DNA from: Prorocentrum cordatum
Taxonomy: Eukaryota > Sar > Dinophyceae > Prorocentrales > Prorocentraceae
NCBI GenBank assembly: GCA_963575745.1
Contig: CAUYUJ010017849.1
Coordinates: forward strand, 1 to 64,000
Length of the DNA: 64,000 bases
Direction: 5' to 3'
Positions 1 through 11,119 of the stretch are shown here, piece by piece. Every line of letters starts with the position of its first letter. Within the stretch, counting starts at the first letter, position 1. Under the pieces are notes generated by a model. The model saw only the letters and a list, made by a program, of their open reading frames with translations. It had not been told where the DNA came from and did not search any database. Position numbers and translations under genes: made by a program.

Positions 1-255
1 GAGCTTCCCCATGCGCCCCGCGAGGTCGGCGAGCTCCTCCTTGCTCAGGCAGGCCTGCTTCCTGTGGGCCTTCAGCCGTCTCTCGATCTCCCTGATCTCC
101 TGCTTGCAAGCCAACCTCTGGCGCAGCCGCTCCCTTTTTTCGTGCTGTCCGCTTTCGGCGTCGCCGGCCAAAGCCAGCAGCCCTCCGGGATCCGGCAGAG
201 CAGGCAAGCGCCGGCCAGCTGCGGCCACCATCGCGACAAGCACGTCGCAGAGGAG
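1..255 (-). CDS. Partial coiled-coil protein exon running off the left edge
   Basis: Read on the minus strand in the frame whose last codon ends at base 1, the sequence is open through this stretch. Its last ~55 residues are clearly protein-like: a charged helix containing QEIREIERRLKAHRKQ followed by KEELADLAGRMGKL, with leucine and isoleucine in heptad-like spacing. Upstream residues include DVLVAMVAAAGRRLP. No start codon or stop is visible, so this is an internal or terminal exon fragment. CAG acceptor-like sites lie near bases 222 and 372 (reading minus), but the exon start is not fixed. The family is not recognised. Confidence is good that bases 1-170 code and low for the 5' boundary. 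Confidence 0.5.
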
Positions 256-656
256 ATGGCAAAAAGGAACATGACCTCCTCCTGGAACGCAGGCCTGAAG
301 TCGAAATGGCCACGGGGCCAGGCGACATCCCTGGTGCGCTAGCGAGCACTGGCAGGCGACATCTGCAGGTCACCTGGAAATCCTGGTCGCACACCTTGTG
401 ACTTGCAACGTTTACGAGGCAATGCGGCCTCAAGTGGTCTGCGAGGCACACGTGAGGTAGGCACGGGGAGTCGATGCTGCAGCCACGATGCGCAGTACTT
501 CAGAGAAGCTGGAATGAAGCTGTGACGAATTGAAAGGTAGCTGCGGACCAACTGGGAAATAGTCGAGGGCGGCCAAGAGGGGGGCGTCCAAGAGGGGGCG
601 CGCAAATCATGGTCGGCCTCATGTGCGCGGCCCAGGGGGGGCCAAGCACGTAATGA
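256..656. other. Anonymous sequence, no feature recognised
   Basis: Reading frames here are short and of random composition on both strands. I see no repeat family or coding signal. Confidence 0.5.
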
Positions 657-788
657 AATTCGACGACCCAACGGGACAGCGGCGTGCTAAGATCTCCGGT
701 AACTGGTAAACAATATTTCTACTTCGCGCGCGCGGGGCTGCCCCTGGGGGTCCCCAGACGAAAAATACCCTGGGACGGTCCCGTCAGA
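657..788 (+). repeat. Dispersed repeat family B, copy 1
   Basis: It shares the core GCTAAGATCTCCGGTAAC, a CGCGCGCG run and a GGGGCNGCCCCTGGGGG segment with copies at 28431-28547 and 34073-34192. On the minus strand copies 1 and 2 keep a matching reading frame that ends in SYRRS and a stop. It sits directly before a phased CCAAGA block, as copy 2 does. Confidence 0.75.
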
Positions 789-819
789 GATGGTTTTCCG
801 CCTGGGCGCGGCTTTCAGG

Positions 820-985
820 CGCCCCAGAGCGCTCCAAGAGGGCTTCAAGATGTTCTCAAGATGTCTCCAAGTCGCTTCCCGATCGCTCCAAGACGCCCAA
901 GATGGCCTCCACATGGCCGCAGACGCCTCCACGACGCCCAGAGAGGCCTCCAAGAAGCGTCTCAAGAGGGCCCTCGGAAGCAAAA
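820..985 (+). repeat. Helically phased CCAAGA repeat block
   Basis: AAGA-type anchors run from 825 to 964 with steps of mostly 10 or 11 bases; 13 steps cover 139 bases, mean 10.7. The unit is a degenerate AAGAxGGCCTC. The low-complexity reading frames here are products of the repeat. Confidence 0.7.
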
Positions 986-1625
986 ATCACTGATTTCCCT
1001 CAGGTATTTGACGGATTGCGGTGTTCTCACCTGTGCGGCTTCCCGACGCTCCAAGACGGCCCCAGAGGCTCCCATTATCGGCCCAAGACAGCCCAAGAGG
1101 CCTCGTATGCTGCCCGCAGGAGCAATGACAGGTCTAAACATATCGCTCGAACTACTTCGAACTCTTGCGTGCCATTACACATGAGCACTGACTGACCTCG
1201 CGTGTCGCTCTAGGGTATTACGGCTAGGCGTCTGGAATCTTGACGTAACCACGTGATAAAGTGTGTCTCCTGCTCAGCACAACCAGTGCTGGGGCTGATC
1301 AATCGCCAAAACTTTTATCGGACTAATGCATCTGCTCCTCTCGATTACGCAACACGTGTTCATATACAATGTGTAATGAATAAACATAAACATGTACTTA
1401 ATATGTAAGCGAGTGAGCGTGTTGGGTAACTGTGTTGCCTCTGCCCCTGGGCCATGTTGTCGTTGGTTTGACCTCACTGTCGCGTCGGAGGAAGAATCGC
1501 TCTTTGTTCATGTTACTGAATGTGTGTGTGTGTGTGTGTTTCTGCCCCCCTCTCGTTAATTCAAGCTGTGCGCGGCACGCTTATCTTCGACCGGAAGAGG
1601 TGCGCTCTCGACCCGCGGATCAAAA

Positions 1626-1656
<31 letters not shown>

Positions 1657-1829
1657 CGCATCCCGTATTGATAGGACCATCGCACGCGCATCGCGCTCGC
1701 TCAAATTCAACTTGCCATGGTGCTAAACGTGTAGAGCGCCAGAAGGGCCGTGTCCAGATGATCGGGTCCTTGGCTTGGAAGCCCACGCGTTGGTCTCCGA
1801 AGTCGCACTTGGGCTTGGCATTCGGAGAG
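986..1829. other. Anonymous AT-richer sequence with two TG tracts
   Basis: No gene is recognised. TG/GT dinucleotide tracts lie at about 1519-1541 and 1629-1657. Confidence 0.5.
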
Positions 1830-1990
1830 TTAGGTCGGGCACGTCCCCCTACAGATGGATTTTGGACGAAACATTGAACACATAGGGAGCAAATACTCAA
1901 CAAGTATTCAAACATATTCCAAACATCGTCCCCATATTAATTTGTGACTACTTTTGAACAGCCCTCCTGTAGGAGGGACAGGCCCGGCTT
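1830..1990. mobile_element. MITE-like element family A, copy 1
   Basis: About 161 bp. Left end TTAGGTCGGGCACGTCCCCC; the right end, reverse-complemented, reads AAGCCGGGCCTGTCCCTCCT, so the ends are inverted repeats of about 25 bases ending at CTACAG. The AT-rich centre contains CATCGTCCCCA. Copies at 31936-32101 and 37743-37902 have the same structure. No transposase is encoded, as expected for a non-autonomous DNA transposon. Confidence 0.75.
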
Positions 1991-2098
1991 GATCGGAGAG
2001 TCCCGGGGCACCCTTGGGCAATATTGTGGCTCTCTTGGGGACCTTCGGGGCGTCTGGCGCATCTCGGAATCACACTTTGGCAACACACGTTTTTTTCG

Positions 2099-2250
2099 TC
2101 AGCGGCGAGGCGGAGAACTCCGCTCCAGCGAGAAGCTGGACAGGGGCACTAACTCGCGAAGTGGCCCGCGGGCAAGAGAGGGGGGGGGGCGGACGGCCGA
2201 GAGGAAGCAAGGACGCTCAGACGCCGAAGAGCTCGGCGATGAGCAGCCGG
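2099..2250 (+). repeat. Dispersed repeat family F, copy 1
   Basis: It matches, in reverse orientation, about 147 bp at 57915-58062 at roughly three quarters identity by eye. Shared words include GTCAGCGGCGAGGCGG, CCAGCGAGAAGCT, GGACGGCCGAGAGGAAG and GACGCTCAGACGCCGAAGAG. In one frame both copies give a peptide with TAERKxGRSDAEE. It could be a transposon piece or an old coding fragment. Confidence 0.65.
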
Positions 2251-2305
2251 CTTTGGTAACACACTCGCATTCCAGAAAGCCATGGAACATCGCTCGTCCC
2301 CATGG

Positions 2306-2476
2306 AAAGGAGGAGGAGGAGGAGGAGGAGGAGGAGGAGAAGGAGGAGGAGGAGGAGGAGGAGGAGAGAGGAGGACGAGGAGGAGGAGGAGGAGGAGGGG
2401 GGGGAAGGAGGAGGAGCAGGAGGATGAGGAGGAGGAGGGAGAAGGAGGAGAGGAGGAGGAGGAGGAGGAGGAGGAG
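2306..2476 (+). repeat. GAG/GGA triplet tract
   Basis: A nearly pure purine tract of GAG units with a short G run near 2400. The poly-Glu, poly-Gly and poly-Arg frames are products of the repeat. Confidence 0.9.
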
Positions 2477-2650
2477 CTTTCTGGGGGCCTCTCTGCAGCG
2501 CTGGGGGGCCTCCCGGGGGCCTCTCGGTGCCGTCCTGACGGCCTCCCCCTGGGGCCGCGTGGGGCTCCACACACAGAGGCCGTCGCCAGCCGCCGCGTGG
2601 AGCTCTCGCGGGGCAGTCGTGGGCCAGCTTGGGGCCATGCTGGGGCTCTC

Positions 2651-2695
2651 TCGTTCTCCTCGTTCTCCCCCTAGTCCTCCTCGTTCTCCTCCTCC

Positions 2696-2734
<39 letters not shown>

Positions 2735-2802
2735 TAGTCGTCGACGTCGTCGTCTCCTCCTTCTCCTCCTCGTCCTCCTCCTCCTCCTCCTCGTCGGTCT
2801 CC
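2651..2802 (+). repeat. GTC and CTC triplet tract
   Basis: GTC units (about 2698-2750) are flanked by CTC/CTT-rich triplets. Confidence 0.9.
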
Positions 2803-2944
2803 ATCTAAATATACTCCTCCGGGAATTTCCTGGGCCTTCGAGGCCATCTTGGAGCTGCGCGTCGCGAACAAGTGAAAACTGCAGGACATAACAAGACACT
2901 GCATGACTATTCCTCAACTTTCTGATCGATTCATCTCCTTGGAC

Positions 2945-3355
2945 GTCCTCTGTGGGCACTCCAGGCGCCTCTCGGGACCGTCTTGGGGCCCCTTTGTGAC
3001 GGTGGGAGCCTCCTGGGGGAGCCCCAGGGTCTTTTGGGACCGTCCTTGGGCCCCACCAGCAGCAGTCGTTGGCTTTGGAGCTCTCGCGGGACGGTCCTGG
3101 GGCCATCTTGGAGCTATCTTGGGGACCATTTGGGGCTCTGAGGACATTTTGGAGCTGAATTTTGTCAACAAGCGGGGAAACCAGGAAATTATGAAGAACT
3201 GGAGACATTCCTTCGGTTTTTGATTGGTGTGGCCCCTCGGAGGTCGTCTGTGGACACGCCAGTGACCTGTTGGCGCCATCTTTGGGGGAGCCTCGTGCGA
3301 GGAGCCTGGGGGCCTGTTGGGACCGTCTTGGGGCCATCTTGGAACTTCTGTGCTG
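2945..3355 (-). repeat. Phased TCTTGGGG repeat blocks
   Basis: The CCAAGA repeat in reverse orientation, in two sub-blocks (about 2945-3165 and 3235-3355). It includes repeated CCATCTTGG words. Spacing is near 10-12 bases by eye but less regular than in the best blocks. Confidence 0.55.
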
Positions 3356-4449
3356 CGGGTCTGGTCCCCTGGGGCGGGATTCCCGGTATACAGAACATAT
3401 GTTGCTTGTGCTTTTTGCGAAGTAAAGCCGCAGCCTCCCAGCGTGTCGAGGCCAACATGCGTCGGCATGTTGCTCCCAGCCCTGGTGTTTCTGGCCTCCC
3501 GCCTGTATCCCTCCCAGGCCCATCTCCAGACGCCACTAACCTGCGCGGCAGTGTCGCCGGATGAGAAATCAGTCGCTGCGCCCCCCTGGCTGAGTTTGCT
3601 GCACTTCTGGTGACCAAGCAGGCTGGTCGACGCTGGCGCGATCCCGCATGCCAAGGTCGTGGTCGGCGCTCACCGCGTGCACGAACGGCCAGACGAGCTC
3701 CCTCCCGGCTTTCCCCCTGGTCCTGGGGAGGCCTCGCCCAGCCCCGCAGGTGCAGGACTACCGCTGCGCAAAGATGGAGGTAGCTTGCGCTCCTCCTCCT
3801 CCTCCTCCTCCTCCTCCTCCTGCTCGTCCTCCTCCGCCCCCCCATCCGTTCCCCCCCTTCCTTCGACCTCCGCCCTCTTGCCTCCTGCCTCTTTTTTCCT
3901 CAGCATACGCCCACCTCCCTGCTCAACACCTCCGCCCTCCCTCCTCCGACCCTCCATCTGCATCCCTGCTCCTGATGAATAACCCCACCCTGTCGCATCC
4001 CCAACTGCGTCGCAAGGGCGGGCCGTGCGTCCCCCAGACTACCATTTTCCCGCGCTCTGCGAAAGCGTCGGGGTCTCCACCTCCAGCGATTTCCCCACGA
4101 TGTCCGAGCCTTGCGCCCCGCATGCTGGCGGGGGCAGGGCCTACGGGCCCGTGGGGCGGCCTGGCGCGCGCTCAGAGAGCCCCTCGGACCCCTGGCTCCA
4201 CACCGACAAGTTCGCGCGCATATCTGCGCACTCTGAGTGCGCCAGCGCCGACGGCGCATGCTCAGCTGCGGCAGTCCACATAGACGCACATGTCCGCAGC
4301 GAAGTCAGACGCAACGAAGGCTGTCGCCCCAGGGGGTGCGCAGATTATGGTCGTCGCGGACGCTGATGCAACCGACTAGCCTTCTCGTGGGTTGGTTTGG
4401 CCAGTAGGGCGTGTCCTTCGACGCGCAGCAAAGGAGCAGCGCCGCGGGA
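3356..4449. other. Anonymous sequence with a CTC tract
   Basis: A CTC tract lies at 3791-3836 with pyrimidine-rich sequence to about 3960. No gene is recognised. Confidence 0.5.
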
Positions 4450-6540
4450 TCCGAGAACACTGGCTGGTCCAGCGGCGCCAGGGCATGGGCATCAAGGACC
4501 TCTCTCAGTGGCTTACAAAGCCGTGCTGGTGATGCCGTCGGTGGTGGCGTGATTGGCGATTGCTCAGAATTCTCAGCGGCTGGCAATGCAGCTGTTCCAA
4601 GGGCAATTCGTTCACCCGCCTCCAAAACCTGTGGACACTCCTCCCAGGCTCAGTCCTCCCGGGCAGCAGTTCTGAGGGCGTGGGCGTGCTAGGTCCTTCT
4701 GCAAGTCTCCTGGGCCAGTCGCATCTTCTTGCATGAGAGCGCCGCGCCCGCTCCCACGACCCCCCACGAACTCCCAGGTTGACGTACTTCTGCGCTGCTG
4801 TCCAAGAAGCCTTGTCCGAAGGGCACGCGCCGCGAATCAGCTGGCCGTCATGTGGCGATGGGCGTCGGGCCGATACAAGGCCCGGTACCGCGAACTGACC
4901 CAGTTTGTCGCTCTGTGGCTCACTTCCGAGATGGGCGCCACAGCATTGGCATAGCGCTCCACAATATCCGCATTGGGTATCTCTGTGCTGGTGGCCTCCT
5001 TGGATCAGGAGCTCGTCTGCGCGAATGGGATGGGATCGCTCAGGCATGCAATGCGACTCATGGACCACAAGCGTGTCCACGTGCTTGGAGAATTTCGCAG
5101 ATCGTCGGTCTCGTCTGGCGGCATCATGGGCACATCCTCACGGGGTTCACCGTCGACAGAGGCGGCGGCGCTCTTCTCCCGCGATGCTGAGCCACACCCT
5201 CCGTGCACCATTGCTCATCCAGACCATGGGGCGGTCGCAGAAGGCAGTTCGGCTCAAGCTTTTTTTCGCGCGGCTCGCAGGCAAAGACGCGGCGAGCACC
5301 TGCAATGTCAGGTTGATGGCCAGGTCGTCTTAGACCTCGCACATCGGCCATTATGCTTGCGAGAGCATCGCCTGGCACCACACCAGTCGAGCCAATTAGC
5401 TCGATTCTGGATTTCCGGATTTCCTGCTGGCCAAAGATCGGCAGAATAACCCAACGGGAGGGTCGCGATCCAGGGAAGTCTGGGCATGCGCCTCACAATC
5501 ATCAGCACTCATGAATCGCTGAAACATATCTTGTGCAGGTTGAGGACGCCTCCGCGGGAGGCCTACCTGTTCTGGTAGGGCAGAAAGTGGCGAAGACTCG
5601 TGCCATATTGCCGCCTCCAGCGCATACCGACCGAGTGCTACATGGACGAATGATTGCTGAGGGACATGCAACGCTACAACCTTCACAGGAGGTAGGCCGA
5701 GTGCTAGAAAGACAAGTGGTTACGGCGGTTCAGCGTGCGTCAATCCACGATGCTCGAAGTGGCACGTGCGATGCATGCTTGTCGAGCCACCGTGCTCCGT
5801 CACAAGAGACACGGTCCTCGAGAACTTCAGAGATGCACCTCTGACCAACCTGCTGTCCGTATGGGTCCCCTGGACGTGGGTACGGGCTATCTCATTGGGC
5901 TACGCATCCTCTGTGGGTCCCCACGTGCATCTTCCTGCTCTTGCGTGACCTGGCCACCGACCTGCTCATGAATGTCAGGATCCTCTCCCTGGACTCCAAT
6001 TGCTTCGGTTGCTGCACGACCTGCACGCCCTGCATCTGCCTCGTGCCTACTGCGTCTGCCACAGCTTTTGCTTGTGAAGACCCATTTGGAGACAAGCTTC
6101 TTCCAGAACTTCAACAGCTGTCGCACCCAGGAGGGACATAAGAAACGTGATTGGGAGAAGGAAGAGGTGTTGGCCCAAGGACCGTCCCGCCCCTGCCACG
6201 GCCTCGCGAGCCACCCCAGCCCGCCGGTCGAGATGCTGCAAGGCCGCGGTCACTTCGGCCACGTTCCGGTGGAGGTCGTCTGCGTGGCAGCGATCCACCT
6301 GGCCGCGGCCGCCGACGCTGGCGCTCCAGGGCGACTGGGAGGGGCCAACGCACGGCGCAAGCAAATCCTGAAATCCACTGGAGACCCAAACTTCCCAGAA
6401 CTGGCGGACTGGCGAATTTTTGGCAGAAGCTTCCAGCGCCTGACTGCCCAGTAGGCGCCGAATGTGTGTAAGTTCTGATGAGCTGACCCAAGTACTATAA
6501 TGAAGACCTGATTCGCGTCAGAAGCCTGTGCCAAAATCAA
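4450..6540 (-). pseudogene. Decayed coding-like region, family unknown
   Basis: Several minus-strand stretches in different frames look like protein rather than random sequence. Near 6050-6360 there is a stretch ending VEVLEEACLQMGLHKQKLW, near 5892-6060 one with VQVVQQPKQLESRERILTF, near 5400-5690 one with MFQRFMSADDCEAHAQ, and near 4880-5000 one with PNADIVERYANAVAPISEV. The frames change repeatedly and stops intervene, so no intact product is encoded. It could be a worn retroelement or a host pseudogene; frame changes could also hide introns. I do not recognise the family. Confidence 0.35.
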
Positions 6541-6724
6541 AGCATCTTGGGCTCAGTGGCCAAGCCAGGTTTCCACGCGCAGCCCAGTGCATGTGCAGAA
6601 GGGGTAGGAGCTCGGTCGGCTTACTGGAAGCTGCTGGGGAAGGCTGGGCCGAAAGCGAAGGCGTGAAGTGTGAAGGCTCCTGGTGCATCATCGGTGGAGT
6701 GCGGTGCGGCGGGAACGGTGCGGG

Positions 6725-6899
6725 GGAGGAGGAGGAGGAGGAGGAGGAGGAGGAGGAGGATGAGGAGGATGAGGGGAGAGGAGGATTAGGAGGATGAGGG
6801 AGGATGAGAGATGAGGAGGATAGGAGAATGAGGAGGAAGGAGGAGGAGGAGGAGGAGGAGGAGGAGGAGGAGGAGGAGGAGAAGGAGGAGGAGGAGGGG
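6725..6899 (+). repeat. GAG/GGAT triplet tract
   Basis: Two purine tracts separated by GAGGAT-type units. Confidence 0.9.
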
Positions 6900-7379
6900 T
6901 CGGCGGAGTGCGGCGGGTGCGGTGCCCGCTCCTCTCGGGAACGGTGCGGCGGGCATCGTCGGCGGAGCGCGGGCACACCCAAGGCGGGCGTCGAGCCACC
7001 GCCTGCGGCCCCTCGGCCCCCGCCTCCCCCCCTTCCCCTCCTCCGCGGCCCTCCTCCGCCCCGCCCTCTTCGGGGGGGAGTGCAGGCCGAGCGCGAGGTC
7101 AGGGGACCAAACGCGCTCACATGCTCCCGCGGAAGATCTCGTGCGGGCCTTCCTCGGCTGCGCGCGCGGTTCGCCGCCTTGGGGTGGTGATGACGGTGGT
7201 GGTGGTGGCGGTGGTGGTGTGCATGGTGATGCTGATTGGAAGCAGGAGCACGATAAGAGAAACAAGGCTCTGCCGCAGAGGCGTGATCCACCAGCCAGTC
7301 CCGTCTCCTGTCTGCTGCCTACGGCAACGCCCGTGGCACCAAAACTGCAACTTCGGGTGGTGCTCAGATCCCCGTGGCC

Positions 7380-7500
7380 GCCAGAAGTTGCCCCCAAACT
7401 CCCAAGAAGGCTCCAAGACCCCAAGATGGCCCCCAAATGCCCCCATCTGCCCAGAAATTTCACCAAGAGGGCCCCACGAGGCGCACGAATGCTCAACAGC
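7380..7500 (+). repeat. Phased CCAAGA repeat block
   Basis: A short block with AA steps about 10-12 bases apart and one CCAAGATGGCCC word. Confidence 0.5.
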
Positions 7501-7929
7501 TTCAAACTGTCAGTCATCCTTCATGTCAACCGACTACTTCGCCCAACATAACACCCTAAGATGATTTCCAAACGGCCACTTGTATGTCCTCGTAATTCCT
7601 ATCTACCGCAAAATGGCCACGTAGGTTGTAACACGCCCATCAAAACCGTCCAGCAACACCCGAATACTGTTCCAATACTCCCCAAACAATTCCAACATGA
7701 CAACAACAGACTGCAACCTATTTTCGATATTACCCACTATGGCCTTGTAGTGAACACAAGATGCCGGGACACGTCCCCAAGAAACTACACTATTGCCCAA
7801 CAATGTGCCTCGACCCGTCCCACGGTGGCTCAGCCTGGGGGCCCGCGGCCAGCGGAAGAGGTAGTTGCCCTTGACACAAAGAAGCTCTGCACCAAACACG
7901 GCAATTACACCCTCGATGTCTGTGTAAGA

Positions 7930-7975
7930 GCATGTTTTTTTTTTTTTTTGTGTGTGTGTGTTTTTGTTCACGATA
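7930..7975 (+). repeat. Poly-T followed by GT repeat
   Basis: About 15 T, then a GT run, then T. This could be the poly-A end of a minus-strand retrocopy, but no partner sequence is recognised. Confidence 0.6.
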
Positions 7976-8449
7976 CGGTTGGCGTTGCAAAGATGGTGTG
8001 CAACAGCGATCTCCGAACATGGGGGGCGCGCAGACATTGATTAGCAATCCGTGTATTTGGCGCGCGGTCGCCAAATCCATGGATCGGGGGAGGTGCCCTC
8101 CCCAGAATGCGGCCGGTGCCGCCTCGCTCGGCGGCGGACATGGGCGATGTCCCAAGGAGACGGGACCCGTCGCTCATCCACGCCCCCTTGATCCATGTCT
8201 GCGATCGCCTGGAAGTGCGGTTGGCGCTGCAAAGATAGCGTGCAACGTCGATCGCCGAAGAGCCCGCTGCCCCTGTGCTGCGATCCCCCCGCGATGGCGG
8301 TGGCCCCTTCCGCGCACGCTGTCCCCCTGCGACGGCCTCGCCGGTGCACGCTGCCCCCCTGCCAAAGGCTTCCTCGGAGGGGCAACGATGGGGGGGGGGA
8401 TAGGCATCGGGGGGGATGCATCGACCTGGAATCGGCGATGCATCTGGGC

Positions 8450-8616
8450 GGCGCGCACAAGGGGGTGGAGGGAGGGAGAAGGGCTTCTTAGAAGGAGGCT
8501 GCTTCTTAGAAGGCACAGGCCTTACATCTATAGATAAAACCCGCGCCTTCGAAGAAGCAGGGGTGCTTCTACTTCTAAGAAACCCTCCCCCCTTCCCCCA
8601 CCCCCCTTCTGCGCTT
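8450..8616. mobile_element. MITE-like element family C, copy 1
   Basis: About 167 bp. The ends are inverted repeats of roughly 40 bases: GCGCGCACAAGGGGGTGGAG at the left, and GCGCAGAAGGGGGGTGGGGG when the right end is reverse-complemented. Each end continues into the palindromic word CTTCTTAGAAG. The second copy is at 15075-15235. Confidence 0.75.
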
Positions 8617-8633
8617 GGCTGAACATCGCCGAC

Positions 8634-8711
8634 AGATCGGCGATAGGCCCCCGATAGCGAATCCGCACCTTCCTGGGCGGGGTAGGGCTATCGGGCCCCC
8701 ATCGGCGATCA
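8634..8711. repeat. Small palindrome (hairpin-forming)
   Basis: The left arm GATCGGCGATAGGCCCCCGA pairs with a right arm that reads GATCGCCGATGGGGGCCCGA in reverse complement. It may be a very short inverted-repeat element. Confidence 0.6.
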
Positions 8712-8879
8712 ATGGACGATTGGGGGTCGATGCATACATCCCCCTGTGCCTATCCCCCCCTATCGTTGCCCCTGATCCTCGGTGCACGCTACCCCCTGGG
8801 TGGGGGATAGCGTGTATTCAGCGTGCTGGCGCCCCCACATCGCACGGCTATCTTTGCAAGCCCAGCCGCAAATGGGGAC

Positions 8880-10450
8880 GGCCAGTGTGGCCGTCGGCAC
8901 GCGCAGGGTCCGCGATCGCAGAGAAGGATCCTGAGGACAACAAGGCGGCAACGGCGGGGCGGGGAAACACAGGATCGATGGAGGGTCGCTCGGCACTGAC
9001 ATGGGGTTATGTTGCTCCTATCGTCCTTAAGGACCCCATCCCAGAAATAATTTTGAGCACCCAAGAAAGTCTCGAAACAATGCCGCAAGAGTATCGCATC
9101 TCAAGGCCCGACACGTGAATACCCTCAAGTTTCGGTACTTTCTTGGTGCTCGAAATTCTTTCTGGTGATCAAAGCTAAAATACGTTGGAAGATCATAAAC
9201 GTAAGGCTGGATAAGGGGGGCTATTCTGACGCATGCGGCACAGGGCGCGGCAAGCGTGCTGGCAGGCCCTCGCCGCCCTCCTGTCCCTCCTCCCCCCCAC
9301 CAGTAGGCGAAACCACCCATGCATCCCAGCAGTTCGCCAGCCAAGGGGATGACAGTGTGTGCGCGCCCAAATGCAACACGTAGCTTGCATAGCCACGGCG
9401 TCGGCGACGGCGGCGGCCTCGGAAGACGGGGGTCGCGTGGGGTGACCTGGGAGGGGAACAATGGGAACGAGGCGGGGAAGGGCAAGAGGAGGAGGAGGAG
9501 AAGGAGGAGGAGGAGGAGTAGGAGGAGGAAGAGGAGCAGAACGGGGACGAGGAGGAGGACGAGGACGAGGAGTAGGCGGGGTAGAGGGGGAGGATGAGGC
9601 GAAAGAGGAAGAGGCTGCCCCCGTTTACCGATGACTGACTGCGCGGCACGCTTCAAAAGGTGAGCCCCAACGCATTGCCGCGCAGAGGCGCCTTCGTGAG
9701 CACCACCATGAGCTTGCGGCCCGCGCCCTGCACGGTCTCCCAGATGCGCGTGTCCTGTCTTCTCTTCTAGTCTCTGCTGGCATTGCTTCTTTGCAGGACG
9801 GCGCGCGCACTGCACTGATGACTACCATGCAACGATCATGGCACAATCCACGTCGGCTGACAAGAAGCCAGAAGGCAGAACCAAGAACGCCTGCACGCGT
9901 GCAACCTTCCTCACCCTCAGTAGTTCGTGGTCTTGTCGACTACCCCAAATGAAGGACGCCCGTAGGTCAGATGGGTGTAATTAAAGCGGGGGCGGTGGGA
10001 ACAGTGGAGGGCAGCAGGACAAGGACATGTGCAATGCAAATGCGATGCCAGTAGGAGTGAGGTTAGCAAAGGGAGCGCCACATATGGGAAAGTATGGGAA
10101 ACCATTCTTGGCGAACGAATATCATAACCGCTCGACGTAGCAGGTACAACAATCGGCGGCGCTGGAAGAGCCTCACATGAACTGCGATGCAACACAACAA
10201 ACTTGACTGCGGTGCCCCGACTCGCCGCCACTGGCGTCGGAACCCTGCGCTCCATCAACAATCATGCCGCCCATTTTCCCATCTTTCCAGACGAGGCGTC
10301 AGAACCTACCCAACGACGCTTGCGCATTCCGAGTGCACTACGAGGCATGAGCTCGTTACCAGCGTGAAGGGGTCAAAATCTGCAGCAAGTCCTGAGACAC
10401 TTGGCAGAATAACCAGCGCAGAGACATGACGGAGCACGCGCTAGCATTAG
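8880..10450. other. Anonymous sequence with a GAG tract
   Basis: A GAG/GGA tract lies at 9490-9596. I see no gene or known repeat in the rest. Confidence 0.45.
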
Positions 10451-10974
10451 TGCACCGATCAAAGGAAGAGGCCTGCGAGGGAAGGGGAAGAGGAACGGAG
10501 AGAGAAAGATGTTGGGTAAACGACTGGCGTGGACGCCTCCCTCCGCCGACCTCCTCGTCCCCCCCTCTTCCTCCTCGTCCTCGTCCTCCGCCCTCTTCTC
10601 ACCCTCCTCGCCCGAGAAAGGCCTTTTCGCGTAAACCGCCCTCTGTCCAGTCGGCTGCCATGCCGCAAGCAAGGCCACGATGTGTCAAACGGGGAGGCAC
10701 ACCCACCGCTCCGAATCTCTCCTCGAACTTCCTTCCCCTCCTCATCCTGTCATCGCTCGGCGTCAAAATACATATACATATATACAAGACTGCGTTGGCA
10801 CTTCGCGCCACGAACCTTGGTCCTTCAAGCTTCGCATCTGATGGCACTTGGCATCATCCTCTTTGGATTTGAGATTTGGCCGTTTCCTGTCAAGTCCCCT
10901 TGCTCGTTCCTGATTTGCCCTCGCCATCGATTTACATGTTCGCGCGCCACACGCATTTTTCTTGGGGTGTTTTT

Positions 10975-11025
10975 TGATTCGAATTTCGAGACGGGCCCGA
11001 TGACGTGGCGACGAGAACGCCACCT
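10975..11025 (+). repeat. Dispersed repeat family G, short divergent copy
   Basis: The words AATTTCGAGACGGG and GTGGCGACGAGAACGCC resemble the better copies at 16920-17060 and 61648-61785. Confidence 0.35.
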
Positions 11026-11119
11026 GGAAACTCCCCAAACACATGTTGAACCAACGTCGCGTGCCTTCTTCGTTGGATCCTGCGCCGCCAACTGTCGTAA
11101 CGGCCTGCGCGTAGATCTT

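Larger units (their letters stand above)
7974..8875. repeat. Nest of direct and inverted repeats
   Basis: The motif CGGTTGGCGYTGCAAAGAT occurs directly at about 7975 and 8217 and inverted at 8841-8872. A second pair, around GGGGCAACGATNGGGGG and GATGCATCGAC, lies at 8341-8426 and inverted at 8727-8792. The arms therefore enclose about 300 bases that hold the family C element and a separate small palindrome. This looks like an inverted-repeat element with later insertions. No protein is encoded. Confidence 0.65.

Noticed and set aside
2099-3523. 474-codon minus-strand frame
   Set aside because: It runs through the family F repeat, GAG tract and phased blocks; composition is repeat-driven.
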